DNA from: Callorhinus ursinus
Taxonomy: Eukaryota > Chordata > Mammalia > Carnivora > Otariidae
DNA: 64,000 nt
Direction: 5' to 3'
NCBI RefSeq assembly: GCF_003265705.1
Contig: NW_020312848.1
Span: forward strand, 58,996,801-59,060,800
Part shown: in pieces, positions 10,860 through 21,983 of the stretch
Layout: every line of letters begins with the position of its first letter
Position numbering within the stretch: the stretch's first letter is position 1
Translations under genes and position numbers: made by a program
The notes under the pieces: generated by a model
Database searches by the model: none
What the model was told of the DNA's origin: nothing
Seen by the model: only the letters and a program-made list of their open reading frames with translations

Positions 10860-11541
10860 TCGTAGAAATCACTAAGAGACCCATTCCCTGCAGTTAATTT
10901 TTACCAATCCTCATCCAAGCAACTTTAGTTCTCTTCTGGACTGTTGCCACAGTCACCTCCTCTTCCTCCAATCCATTTCTCACATCCCACTGTGGGCAGA
11001 ATGATGGATTTCAGTAGGAGAACTGCCCGTGTCACCTTGCTTAAACCTTCTAATAGCTCTACTGAGCTCTGAGGTTAAAGGACAAAATTCTTAACTTGGC
11101 GAACAAGGCTGAGCATGACCTACATAATACTCCCCCACCCCTGGACTTCCCAGCTGCTTTTCAGGGTCCCCACATTCTCACTCTCTTTTCTTCAGCGGCA
11201 TCGTCCTTCAGTCAGTGTCCCAAATATGGCATGCACTTGCTCTTGCTGTTCCCTGTGCACCACTCCCCCATCTGTGGTCTTAGTACCCAGTTATCTTCCA
11301 TATATCAGCTCCAACACCTTCATTATAGGTTAGGATCTATTTGTGTTGAATATTCACTTACATAATGCTCATTCCTTTGGAGCACTCTTTATATCAGTCT
11401 AAATTATAATTTCATATTTGTGATTATTTTATTAACATAATAATTAACATATTGCAAGCCCTGGGAGGACAGGTCTGTCCTTGTTACCTTTGCTGGTGCT
11501 TGCAACAGTGACATATAATAGGTGTTTAATAAAAACTTTGT
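10860..11541 (+). mobile_element. L2 LINE, long 3' portion
   Basis: About 680 bases of LINE-2 in sense orientation. Landmarks in the expected order are CTGGACTGTTGCCACAGTCA, ACTGCCCGTGTCACCTTGC, GGACAAAATTCTTAACTTGG, CATGACCTACATAATACTCC, TTGCTGTTCCCTGTGCACC and CTTGCAACAGTGACATATAA. The last terminal bases continue beyond the SINE at 11545-11741. The 89- and 72-codon sense frames at 11096-11365 and 11115-11333 are fortuitous or relic readings of L2 sequence; stops and indels break the original ORF2. Confidence 0.75.
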
Positions 11542-11544
11542 TAA

Positions 11545-11741
11545 ATATTTTATTTATTTTCAAGAGAGGGAGAAAGAGAACGAGTAAGGGTAGTGGCAGA
11601 GGAGGAGGGAGAGGGAAAGAATCTCGAGCGGACTCGGCACTGAGCACAGAGCCCCAGGGCTCAATCTCAGGACCCTGAGACCATGACCTGAGCCAAAACC
11701 AAGAGTAGGTCACCCAACTGACTGAGCCACCTAGGCACCCC
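11545..11741 (-). mobile_element. carnivore SINE inserted in L2 terminus
   Basis: Reversed SINE. It starts with the complement of the A-tail (ATTTTATTTATTTT), passes CGGACTCGGCACTGAGCACA and CATGACCTGAGCCAAAACC, and ends GAGCCACCTAGGCACCCC. It interrupts the L2 3' end, which resumes at 11742 with TAATAAATATTTTTGAATAA. The flanks TAATAAAAACTTTG and TAATAAATATTTTTG look like a worn duplication. Higher divergence than its neighbours suggests an older copy. Confidence 0.88.
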
Positions 11742-11772
11742 TAATAAATATTTTTGAATAAGTGAGTGAGGG
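11742..11772 (+). repeat. L2 3' terminus (continuation)
   Basis: The L2 terminal phrase AATAAATATTTTTGAATAAG and GTGAGTGAGG resumes after the SINE; it belongs to the element at 10860-11541. Confidence 0.7.
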
Positions 11773-12814
11773 AAGGAAAGTTATACTATGAATTAGCTCA
11801 CACATAAAAACAAAAGATTCTTTAAACAAAAATCAAATTGCTAGTACAATATGGCAAATGAAGGTGCCACTAGACTTCAAGTATTAGAGTTTCATTGCTA
11901 AGGTTAGCATTATTGCATAAATGAGTCCATCAGACTACTTTAGTCTAATCCATTAAGTATTTGAATCAACAAATTGTTATTTCTACATGTTCTTTCAATA
12001 ACCTTTTGATTCCAAGTTAGCTTTTGAAATGATTAGGTTTACAGGTAAGAAAATGTAATGGCTATAAAAATGTGAACACGTGGCTTGATTGTTACTTTTG
12101 CAGTTCATCATGTATGTTAGTTAGCATTCTGATTTTATATAAAGTTTTACATGTTAGTTGCTGTGAATATAGCCTTAAGAGGCTGTCACCTTTCAAAATG
12201 GTGACAAAATTAAGTTTGGGGGTTTTCTGGATTTAGCTATAACCCTGACCTGTGAAACATATACTGAACAAAGGTACCTTACAACTTCTTACTGAGGATG
12301 AAAACTAATCATTTCTAAACAGTGTGTAGTTATTTATAATGTACCTTTTAATTTGATATGCTGATATCATTGACTTCTACACAGGATCAGAGAAAAAGAA
12401 CTCTGTCTGTGTAGAAGAATAGAAATATTCTTTTAATAAACATTTCCCGAATGAGATGAAAAGAGTTCTTGACCTTGAGAATGTTAGAGAAAAATAAAAC
12501 ATGAATCAGTGAAATAAAAGGAAAAGAAAACAGTGGAAAAAAAAAAAGCACCAACAAAGTTTGTGCTCAAGGATGCTCCTGAGAAAGAATAGAGACAAAT
12601 AGATCGACCTGATGAAGAAGTGGGATAGTAACTAGATTATGTGACAAACATGAAGCTAAAGATATTTTATCATATTAGTCAAATGATCAGCTAAGCCAAT
12701 GATACATTTGATTTTTTATTAACAATATGTTACTAGTAAATGAAGGAAAAGATTAGAATATGGAATTCAGAGCATCTTATAAAAAAGAGAAAGACAGAGA
12801 GGGTGAGTTTGGAT
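11773..12814. other. unique sequence
   Basis: About 1 kb with no recognised gene or repeat, and a short A-run at about 12538-12548. Confidence 0.5.
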
Positions 12815-13175
12815 GTGTATATTAGTAAAGGTCACCCTAGATGTTATTATAAACAGTCTCCAAATTTTTAGTGGATAAATATCATAGTTTATTTAGCTCT
12901 CATGTGTCAGGATGGGTGTCTTTCTTCCATGTAGTGATTCAAGAACCCTGGTTTTATCCAGCTTTTGGCTCTTCCATCCTCTTCTGCCTCTATGTAGCTA
13001 AGGAGTGAAGAGAAAATGGAGAAGGCATACCCACTTAATCAATAATCTGTACATATTCCATTGGTAAGAAATAGTCATAGGGCCAAGCTTGGATTCAAGG
13101 TAACCTGACTGGAAAACATAGTTTATAGATGACACTATAGAAAGAGGGTCATTATAGGACAGTAGTTTTCTACTG
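12815..13175 (+). mobile_element. MLT1J-like solo LTR (MaLR)
   Basis: Matches the old MaLR LTR type: TATTATAAACAGTCTCCAAA, TAGTGGATAAATATCATAG, TTTATTTAGCTCTCATGTGT, CATGTAGTGATTCAAGAACC, CTTTTGGCTCTTCCATCCTC and TATTCCATTGGTAAGAA occur in the consensus order, recalling AGTGGCTTAACACAATAAAAG, GTGATTCAGGGACCC and CATTCCATTGGCCAGAA. No internal retroelement sequence is attached. Strongly diverged. Confidence 0.65.
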
Positions 13176-13714
13176 TTAAGCACTGTGAATATCATATTGA
13201 TTCACATGAAAGCAAAACCTATTGTCTTGGCACCTTAACATGAGAATGCTGAAATGTAGTGAGAGGAAAATATATTCTAATTTAAAATAACTTAATCCTA
13301 AAATGTACAGTTTCTAGTTTCCACGAAGTATGGACCTGAACAGGTCTGCCCTTAGAGTTCAATATAAAAGGGCCAATTTAGAAAAATCACTTCTAGGGTT
13401 ATATTACAAATGTTTCTTTTAATTTTGACTTGTAACTCTGAATTACAAATCAAAGGCATCGTTTCTAAATCAATCGAGCAAGCATCTTTTACATTTATTT
13501 TATAAGCATCATTAAATAATCTTACATTTGTACATTTTTATCCTTCTTAGACTTTGAAAAACTTTAATGCATTGTTTTTGATTAAATATTGAAAATATTG
13601 AAAGCTGGACACTGGGTGACATTTAGCAAAGGAATAGATAAAATTGAATTTTTTAAAGATTTTTTGTTTATTCAGTTAACACTTGGAGTTATTTATTTCC
13701 CAGCCCCTAAACTG
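13176..13714. other. unique sequence
   Basis: No feature recognised; AT-rich. Confidence 0.5.
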
Positions 13715-13811
13715 AGCATAATAATATACACCTTACTTATCTCATAGTGTTGTTGCAAGATTCAAGTGAAGAAAAAGATGTGAAAGTTGTTAGGACATTA
13801 AAAATGCTTCA
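13715..13811 (+). repeat. MIR 3' half, interrupted
   Basis: GAGCATAATAATATACACCT, TACTTATCTCATAGTGTTGT and GCAAGATTCAAGTGAAG match the MIR 3' half. A SINE then interrupts it, and ATGCTTTATAAATACAG beyond 14120 continues the MIR phrase (CGCTTTATAAATG). Confidence 0.75.
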
Positions 13812-14114
13812 GGGGTGCCTGGCTGACTCAGTCAGTAGAGCATGTCACTCTTTTTTTTTTTTTTAAAGATTTTATTTATTTATTTGACAGAGAGACAAAG
13901 CAAGAGAGGAAACACAAGTAGGGGGAGTGTGAGAGGGAGAAGCAGGCTCCTTGCTGAGCAGGGAGCCTGATGCGGGGCTCGATCCCAGCACCCCGGGATC
14001 ATGACCTGAGCTGAAGGCAGACGCTTAACAACTGCGCCACCCAGGTGCCCTGAGCATGTCACTCTTGATCTCAGGATTTTGAGTTTGAGCCCCACATTGG
14101 GCATAGAGTTTACT
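13812..14114 (+). mobile_element. short-type carnivore SINE, split by another
   Basis: A short SINE variant with head GGGGTGCCTGGCTGACTCAG and, after the interruption, TTGATCTCAGGATTTTGAG, GAGCCCCACATTGGGCATAG and an AGTTTACTTTAAAA tail. It lacks the CT-rich body of the main family. Its target duplication is TTAAAAATGCTT at 13798-13809 and 14115-14126. It was split at 13850 by a second SINE, so it is the older of the two. Confidence 0.9.
13851..14051 (-). mobile_element. carnivore SINE nested in a SINE
   Basis: Reversed, nearly full length, low divergence: a T-run, AAAGATTTTATTTATTTATT, GCAGGCTCCTTGCTGAGCAG, GGGCTCGATCCCAGCACCCC and a GCGCCACCCAGGTGCCC end. A perfect 13-bp target duplication, GAGCATGTCACTC, lies at 13838-13850 and 14052-14064 and belongs to the body of the host SINE, proving the nesting order. 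Confidence 0.97.
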
Positions 14115-14158
14115 TTAAAAATGCTTTATAAATACAGTATCTATCTATCATCGATCTT

Positions 14159-14180
14159 TGTGTGTGCGTGTGTGTGTGTG
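14159..14180 (+). repeat. (TG)n microsatellite
   Basis: About 11 TG units with one CG interruption, followed by a short TATG/ATAC-rich stretch to about 14205. Confidence 0.9.
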
Positions 14181-14277
14181 GTTTGTATGTATAGATACAT
14201 ACATGCACAGGCGTAACCTAAATTACATGTAGTATAGTAATGGAACATAATAAAGAAGCATCTATTAGGTAAATTGG

Positions 14278-14583
14278 AAGAAAGGCCAATTTTTTTTTTT
14301 TTTTTAACGAGAGCCTTGACATCACTTGTTCTGTATCATCAGCTGTTTCGTTGCCTAAAGGCAAATATTGCACCCAGTGATCTCTCAGGGTGCCATCAAC
14401 CTCCATTATTTTGTGCAAAAGTACAATTGAAATGATATGGAATTCTACTTCACACACAAAATTGCAACTCGCCCTTTCTAGTCTCAGCTTCCACTTTTTC
14501 AGCTTTGGTTCTGCACCTCCATTTATAGTGTTCCTTGCCATTCTTCCTAATCACTCTCTTGTATACCTACATTGGCCTTTCTT
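14278..14583 (-). other. poly-T-headed segment with 13-bp inverted ends
   Basis: A run of 16 T (14290-14305) is followed by about 265 bases that read on the minus strand like an mRNA-type sequence ending in poly-A, with a 107-codon frame at 14218-14541 that matches no family I know. The outer limits carry a perfect 13-bp inverted repeat: AAGAAAGGCCAAT at 14278-14290 and ATTGGCCTTTCTT at 14571-14583. It could be a small retrocopy of an unidentified transcript or a coincidental arrangement. No direct target duplication was found, which counts against a simple retrocopy. Confidence 0.35.
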
Positions 14584-14744
14584 ATCCTCAGCCTGTTGTT
14601 AGGAAGTGCAATTATTTTCTGCTGCGGTTCTCTATGTTAGCTTTCATTTGGACTTTCTAGTAAAGATCTTGTGTAAGCACTATTCAAAAATCTAAGTTAA
14701 TCTACCCCAGTTGGACACAGGGTACAGCATTAGAACAGGATACA

Positions 14745-14860
14745 CAAAGACTGACTTCTCAACCAAGGACTTACGGCGTGACTCTGAGTGAATCACTTAA
14801 TATCATCAGGCTTTAGCTGAGGAAATTACATTAGGTACTCACTCCAAGATAGAGATATTG
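14745..14860 (+). repeat. MIR fragment
   Basis: AGGACTTACGGCGTGACTCT, GAGTGAATCACTTAATATCA and CAGGCTTTAGCTGAGGAAAT align with the MIR core (CTTACTAGCTGTGTGACCTT, GCAAGTTACTTAACC, CTCAGTTTCCTC). Diverged. Confidence 0.55.
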
Positions 14861-16961
14861 AAAGATCAGTGGGGTAATATATGCAAAGTGGTCTTTGGAA
14901 GGAAGCAGAGGGGTAAACAAGACTTCTTTGCATACTTTCCTTACTTTTAGAAACAGAACCATTCTAATGTGCTTTGTTATGATTGCCATGTAAGTTGTTC
15001 CTTTTCAAAAACTGCTACAAATCCTAGAAAAAGGGCTTGTTCAGCATGTTATAATAACAATCCTAGGAATCATCCCTAATAGACCAGAAAGGCTAAATGA
15101 AAGTCATGAATATTCAGATTCTTTATGTTTTAAATCTCCAATTTGATAGTTTTTTTTTTTTTAATAATGTTAGGCAAATCACAGTGTGACAAGTCTCAGG
15201 TTCTCTGTCTCCAAAATCTGGTAAATTTAGTGCTGGTTTCATGAATAATAAAGCCAGTCTCTGTAAAGTGCTCATCTTATGGAAATACTAAATAATGAAG
15301 GGAATTCTTGTTTTCTACCAATTTTCCATAATGCTTCTTGCCTTTGTGCCTTAGACATACCTGTCTTTTTTATTCTTATTTTGAATTCATAGTATTTTTC
15401 AGTAGGTTGTTCCTAAATTGTAGTAATCAGAGATAGAAAACCCAGAGCCTGTGTATGTGAAGGATACAGATGACGAGGACGAGGGTAGAAGCGTCTTCAA
15501 TCCATCAGATTCTGTAGTATCAGGAAATGCCTTTAAAATGCAGGCTGTGTGCATAAATGGATTTAAAACATAAAGCCACATGCAAAACTGAGGGAAGCCA
15601 AATTGTCCCTACCGTAACCTGACAGGGCTTAGATTTATGGTGCTACCAACCATCAGATAAACCTGGAATATTTTCACGTGCTATATCAGACTGGACTATG
15701 AAAAAATAATTTATTGGCAGGGTCAATCCAAAGAGTGGAGAACAACTCCTCATTACCTCGGGGATGTCAAGAACCCTTGCAAATCTTGCAACAGATACAC
15801 AGTTCAGAAGGTTTGCTGCTATCTGTTTCTCCCCTCTTCATCAGCTAAGTTGGTGGGATCAGAAACCTAATCATTTATGCTAATTTATTTCCCCTGCCTG
15901 CACAGCTGCACTTTTGTAAGTCTTGACACAGAAAGTGATTTAAGTATGTATGGATTTCACAGACCTGACTGTCTAATCAGGATACTATGGTATAAAGTGT
16001 AGCTTTAAAGTCTATTTGAACCTTTATTTTTGGCTCTTAAATCTTTTTTAAAGATACTAATTTATTGTATGCCTTCTAATTTCACAGGGTTATTTAAATG
16101 TTTGTAAGTAACCAAGCGGATTAGTAAATTATCCCTATATGTAAATTTGAGCTGTCTGGACCCCTGGGTATAAGGAGAATATAGGTCCAAACCCTAGCTC
16201 TCATTCAAAATCACCTCCACTGCCAGATCTTGAATAAAGATGTCCCTGATTCATCTGGGGAAAGAAATGGCTTGCTTAGAACTGCCATAGTTCTCCTATG
16301 AAACAACTAACTTCCCATTTCCTCCTGCAGTTACTGTGCACATGTCCAATCTCTTCCACTGGTCTATAACATTCTAAAAGTTCAGTGCTATGATTTATTC
16401 ATCTCTGACTTAGAAACCAGAATGTTGCTTCCTACTGTATTATATAGGATAACAACCAAGTCTTTACTGCAGCTACTGAGGGGACGTAGTATTTATCTCA
16501 CCTTTTTGTGTTGCTAATTACTTTTGTGACAATAAGCATAAACTGCTATTGTCCTAGGCAAACTGGGGTATATGGTTATTGTACTTACACAGACTCGTCA
16601 TGATTTGACCATTACCTTACAGGCTCTCATACCCACACTAAGCTAAATTAGCCATGCTAAATTATTTGAAGTGTCCACAAGAGTGATGAGCTCATTCATG
16701 TCTAAACCTCTGTACAAGACTCAGCCAAAGGAGCAGTTCTCCATAATCCTTTATTCAACTCTCAGAGAACACATCAGCCCTACAGGACTGTGTGCAAGTT
16801 CTGATCCTTTTTTTTCCCTGAAAAAGTTTTTGACTTGCTGTAAGTACATAACTACTTATGAACTAATTATGGTGTTCAGTAAAAGAATATTTTAGAAAAT
16901 TAACTTTAATCCAAACTGGACCCAAACATTACATTCGGTCTGAACATAGAACTAGAACATT
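14861..16961. other. 2.1 kb repeat-poor unique sequence
   Basis: No transposon recognised and no gene, apart from a T13 run at 15150-15162. Within 15600-15980 the sequence is denser in motif-like words, for example ATGCTAATTTATTT at about 15878 and the E-box CAGCTG at 15905. It may hold conserved non-coding sequence. The 60-codon antisense frame 15399-15581 is serine-rich and unremarkable. Confidence 0.4.
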
Positions 16962-16976
16962 AAATTATATGGCATC

Positions 16977-17176
16977 GGGACACCTATGTGGCTCAGTCGG
17001 TTAAGTGTCCAACTTTTGATTTTGGCTCAGGTCATGATCTCAGGGTCATGGGATTGAGCCCTGAGTTAGGCTCCATGCTCATTACAAAGTCTGCTTAGGA
17101 TTCTCTCTGCCTCTCCCTCTGCCCCTCCCCGCCGTGCTCACTCTCTCGCTAAGATAAATAAATAAATCTTTTAAAA
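16977..17176 (+). mobile_element. carnivore SINE (first of three)
   Basis: Head GGGACACCTATGTGGCTCAG, body CATGCTCATTACAAAGTCTG and CT-rich segment, tail AAATAAATAAATC. Perfect 15-bp target duplication AAATTATATGGCATC at 16962-16976 and 17177-17191. Sequence divergence from the other copies is noticeable despite the perfect duplication. Confidence 0.95.
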
Positions 17177-17232
17177 AAATTATATGGCATCAAATTTGAC
17201 TTCAAATTTTCTATCTTAAAAGTAACCCATTC

Positions 17233-17427
17233 GGGGCACCTGGGTGGCTCAGTCGTTAAGCATCTGCCTTTGGCTCAGATCATGATCCTAGGGTCCTAGC
17301 ATCAAGCCCCACATCGGGCTCCCTGCTCAGTGGGAAGTCTGCTTTTCCCTTTTCCACTCCCTCCTGCTTGTGTTCCCTCTCTCGCTGTGTCTCTCTCTGT
17401 CAAATAAATAAATAAAATCTTTAAAAA
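17233..17427 (+). mobile_element. carnivore SINE (second of three)
   Basis: Head GGGGCACCTGGGTGGCTCAG, then CTGCTCAGTGGGAAGTCTGC and a CAAATAAATAAATAAAATC tail. Target duplication AGTAACCCATTC (17221-17232) and AGTGACCCATTC (17428-17439) with one transition. Confidence 0.95.
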
Positions 17428-17498
17428 AGTGACCCATTCATGACCTTTATGCCCTGAACACCAATAATGTTTAATAATTTATTAAAAGATAAGCAATG

Positions 17499-17629
17499 TG
17501 GGGTGACTCAATTGGTGGAGCCTGTGACTCTTGATCTCAGGGTTGTGGGTTTGAGCCCCATACTGGGTGTAGAGATTGTTTAAAAATAAAATCTAAAATT
17601 AAATTAAATTAAATTAAATAAATAAATAG
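17499..17629 (+). mobile_element. short-type carnivore SINE (third of three)
   Basis: A short form without CT-rich body: GGGGTGACTCAATTGGTGGA, TTGATCTCAGGGTTGTGGGT, GAGCCCCATACTGGGTGTAG and AGATTGTTTAAAAATAAAATC, with an expanded AAATT/AAAT tail at 17596-17628. Perfect 13-bp duplication AAGATAAGCAATG at 17486-17498 and 17630-17642. Resembles the elements at 13812 and 37534. Confidence 0.93.
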
Positions 17630-17642
17630 AAGATAAGCAATG

Positions 17643-19806
17643 AAATACTTGGAGAAGGTCACCACCTGTTGTATAAATGAGCCCATCACATTTCAGGTGT
17701 GGTAAACTGTATTGTGATGGTGCTGTTTCCACTATCCACGTTTAGGTACTCCCTTCAGTTACTGGAAGCTATGTTCTTTAACATGTCCACTCTAATCTAA
17801 CTGTGCTTCCTGTCATGAAAAAAATTCTACATATGCCCTAAATAATGAAACAAATTTTGAGACTTTTCATAACAAATTAGTCTTATAGTTTTATAAAGTA
17901 AATAAATGTTTACAATACCTATGATTTTATTTGAGTGCGTAGTAGTCTGTGTATGTTTATATATCTTCACAAGGACAAGCAACTTAGGGTTTACAAGGAT
18001 TTCTTTTTAAAGCTGACATGATTTTTACACAAAAATAATCATGAGCCAGAGCATACCAATTCAACATTTTGAAATATCTCAATAAGAAGTGGAAACATTG
18101 CTATTCTTGGCAAGCCAAAAAAGAATTGTTGGATCAAGAGAAGTGAAATATGAGAAGTATAGATGTTTCATGAGAAAATTTTTGAAAATCAATGCTTCCT
18201 GAATTACAAAACTGAGACTGAGCTAATGTCCTAAGAAGGCCAAGGTCAGAGAGAACTAATGAGATGTACTAAGAATAACAAGGTCTCAGGGGTTGAGAAA
18301 TAGAAGTCGAATGTGACAGTAAAATAAAATGTGCAACTATTATGTTGCTTTTTTAAAGTTTTGCTTCAATTTCCTGCTAGCTTTTAAAATATAACCTAAA
18401 ATGCTTTTCCTTTGGCATTTAGTTTTCAGGCAGTACTAAATATGAACATAACCTTCATTTATTTAGAAATGTAATTTCATTTTCCATAATTACCATCCTA
18501 ACTGCTAGTACGGCAGGGCTTTGTTAATTCACACTAATGACAGGGAGACAATTGCTGAATTTTGCCAATTACTAAGTATGTGAACAAATACAATAAAAGT
18601 CACAGATATTTTATCTCAGGATGTACTTTATTCATTTATTTTGACAATTTTGGGTTAGCTCTTAATTATTCTGATAATGCTGGGACTAGTCGATATTCTA
18701 ATGCATATTCTGTGAAACTTAAAATAATCACAAGAGATGCCTTTTTGCCACCAAATTGCTTGGGTTAGCTAGTTCAGAATACCAAATTATCCTAAGGGAT
18801 ATTTAATAAGGTTTACTTTCTTGGGAGTGTATTCAACATTTAGGAGAGCAAAGCTGTTGGATACTGTACCTGTATAGTGTGACTCAAAACCTGTATTTCT
18901 CTTTAAATACTTAATAATCTTCATTTATTCCTGATTCCCTTCTTTAGTCATTCTGAATTAATGAAGTATTATCATAATTTATCTTCATCTGTATTTTAGG
19001 CTAAATGGCTTCTATCTTATATTAGTTACTGTTATTATTATTGTCAGTTTTCGATAGGATAAATTCCCAGTCTGTGATGCCTATTAATTCTTTCCCCAAA
19101 TGTTTACTTGCTATTCTGTACAAATTCAAGGTGTCGACCACTTGAGAAGAAACTTGAAAAATTATATCTGCAAACTATGACTTGGGGAAGAAGTTTTAAA
19201 GTTTGGAGCTCCAGAATGAAGACCGAGATTTTTAGGTTCTGAGCCTGAGTCATAAAATGTGCCAAGGCATGAGATTTACCCCCTCTGAGTATCTGGAATT
19301 TTAGTTTCTGAATACTTACATTGCTACTTTCTGGGAATGTTTTTATTTTATTTTAAGGCCCCAACTTGCATTCAGAATGCCACGACTGTATAGTCTTAAA
19401 TCAGCATAACGGAAGCGAGTGTAAGTGAAATATAATCCAGACTTCCTGCTTACTATTCTGAGAGCACAATTAAAGTATCTAGCAGGAAATCCCAGTCTTT
19501 TCCCCAGGTGGCTACATACTTGGTGAATTCATGCCTTTGCAAGGGTTGAAAGGACTCTCAAATCTTTCTACACCCTTCATATAACTCTTCAACATTAACA
19601 TTATACAATCTTTCACTTATGAATGCAAGCAAACACCATCTGCCTCTGTAATGCCATTTATTCATTCAGTAATCATTCGCAAAATTAATGAGTGAAAAAA
19701 GAAAACCTATCATAAATGCCCAGTTGACCCGTACTACCTCAGCAAAGCCAAACTGAGACTTCTTATATTTGTTTCTATGCACTCAATCTTGTCTAAATTC
19801 TCCTTT
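17643..19806. other. unique sequence
   Basis: 2.1 kb with no recognised gene or transposon. The short open frame (18562-18768) has no family resemblance. Confidence 0.5.
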
Positions 19807-19819
19807 AGAAATATATTCA

Positions 19820-19961
19820 GGGGCCCCTGGGTGACTCAGTTGGTTGGGCAACTGCCTTCGGCTCAAGTCATGATCCCAGAGTCCCGGAATCGACTCCCGC
19901 ATCGGGCTCCCTGCTCGGTGGGAAACCTGCTTCTCCCTCTGACCCTCCCCCCTCTCATGTG

Positions 19962-20008
<47 letters not shown>

Positions 20009-20052
20009 AAATAAATAAATAAATAAAATCTTTAAAAAAAAGTTTAAAAAAA
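19820..20052 (+). mobile_element. carnivore SINE with long (CT)n
   Basis: Head GGGGCCCCTGGGTGACTCAG, box B region GAATCGACTCCCGCATCGG, then a pure CT run at about 19967-20004 and (AAAT)n tail with extra A-runs. Perfect 13-bp duplication AGAAATATATTCA at 19807-19819 and 20053-20065. The long uninterrupted CT run implies recent slippage. The 77-codon sense and 70-codon antisense frames here are translations of this repeat. Confidence 0.96.
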
Positions 20053-20100
20053 AGAAATATATTCAATTTCCCCATATTAATAACCTCATGTACCTAATTG

Positions 20101-20221
20101 TTTTTTTTTAAATTCAATTAGCCAACATATAGTACATCATTAGTTTCAGATGTAGTGTTCAACAGTTCATCAGTTGGGTATACCACCCAGTGCTCATCAC
20201 ATCACGTGCCCTCCTCAATGC
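20101..20221 (-). mobile_element. 5'-truncated L1 3' end
   Basis: Reversed tip of a carnivore L1: T-run, AAATTCAATTAGCCAACATA, AGTACATCATTAGTTTCAGA, TGTAGTGTTCAACAGTTCA, CCCAGTGCTCATCACATCAC and GTGCCCTCCTCAATGCCC. Only about 120 bases were copied. An 8-bp duplication CCTAATTG lies at 20093-20100 and 20222-20229. It lies 48 bases past the SINE tail. Confidence 0.92.
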
Positions 20222-20229
20222 CCTAATTG

Positions 20230-21768
20230 TTTACTGTGTATTTCTAACACTTACAGTCTGGCCAAGCATGTTTTTCTTCTCCTTTAACAAATGATAATCT
20301 CCCTCCATAATCCCTGGGATTTCCCTCAGTCTCTAAAATCTTCACCACAGTAGAATGGAAGTCACTGCCTTTTATCTTGATGCAAAGCCTTCTCACTAGG
20401 TCACACTCCTTACCATGCTGACAAATGAGAGTGTTCTATACATTCTCTTTTATGAATTTTTATGTACAATTCACCAGACATTACTTTTTGATTCTGATTC
20501 AATTCAGAATTTAACTAATCGATACTGATTGCACATTTCAGATAGATGGCAGAGTGTAGAAGAAGGAGAAATGGATCTTAAATCAAAAGGTTTGGGATGA
20601 ATCCCAAGTATGAAATTTATGTAGCTTTGGGGGGAAATAATTCCATTAAACTCTCCTGAGGTTGTCTCCTCATATAGAAAAGGAAGATTGTACTTGAAGG
20701 TAAAAACGTAAAGATGTAAGCTTTACCTACAATAAACTTCTTAAGGAAGTTTCTTATTACCTTCTTTTGTTCTGGTTGTACCTAACAGAAAACTTCAAAT
20801 ATAGTGCTCAGTACCCCATGTACCCCCAAAGAAAACAGATTGAATTAGTTTCAGAAACCTGACAAATGGAACCTGATATTTTGTTGATTTGTTCTTCTTT
20901 TAATGTATCAAGCATCCAATAATCCAACAAAATAACTGAACAATGAAACTTATTGGGAGGAATTAATTTAAATCTTAAGTATCAAGTTTTGGTAATTACC
21001 CATTATATAAAATATTTATTTAAATTTGTAATTGTTCTAATACCGAATTTTTTAAATGTCAAAATATTCATGCTGGACATACTTGTTTTCAATACAGAGA
21101 ACTCTGATGTTTTTCAATCTTTCAATTTTTATTGACATTTCATTCATTATCAGGACAATAAGCTGAACCCCCAAATAAGCATCTAGAATCAATTTTGAGA
21201 AGGTAGTATGTCTTTCCTATACCTGAGAGTATGTGAAATATTTGACTTTGATTCAGTGATAACAACAATGGATCGTTTTAACTTTTGTAACCAATAGAGC
21301 TCTTGATAATATAATGAAGTACATCAGATTCACTGAGTAATTATGGTGGCACTTTATCAAAACTGTACAATGTGCTGGCTGAGGAGTCACATCAATATAT
21401 TTACCCTAATGTATATTGTTGCACAGTATATAATAAATTCTCTATTTTATGGTCTTCTGGGAACTGAGGGAAATGATTCAATTAGCAAGAACACATGAAC
21501 TGAGGGAAATTAAATCAACTTTAATAAAAACATCTATAAAACATGTTGCAAGCAAAGTATAGTGGTGATTAGGGACCTCGTTCCTGGAAATCAATAAAAC
21601 ATTTGAAGGGTCATACTTTTTATAACTTCTTGCATGTTAGTTGGACTCAGCTCAAGGGCATCCCTAAAACTGCCCAAACACCTGAAGACTCCTGACTTTA
21701 GGGACACCACATCGCTAATGAGTTTGCCAGGGATGCACATTAGCCCTATATATTAAATTGGGCCTGAA
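20230..21768. other. unique sequence
   Basis: No gene or repeat recognised over 1.5 kb. Confidence 0.5.
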
Positions 21769-21782
21769 AAAGCTTCACAGCA

Positions 21783-21969
21783 GGGCCCCTGGGTGGCTCA
21801 GTTGGTTGAGCATCTGCCTTCAACTCAGGTCATGATCGCAGGGCCCTGGGATGGAGCCCCGCATTGGGGCTCCCTGCTCAACGGGGAGCCTGCTTCTCCT
21901 TCTGTCCCTCCCCCTGCTCCTTCTTTCTCTCTCTCTCTCTCAAATAAATAAATAAAAAAATTTTAAAAG
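21783..21969 (+). mobile_element. carnivore SINE
   Basis: Head GGGCCCCTGGGTGGCTCAG, box B region GGGATGGAGCCCCGCATTGG, body CTGCTCAACGGGGAGCCTGC, CT repeat and AAATAAATAAATAAA tail. Duplication AAAGCTTCACAGCA (21769-21782) and AAAGCTCCACAGCA (21970-21983) with one difference. Confidence 0.95.
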
Positions 21970-21983
21970 AAAGCTCCACAGCA

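Noticed and set aside
19777..20075. Ser-Leu and Arg-Glu repeat peptides
   Set aside because: They translate the CT/GA run of a SINE.
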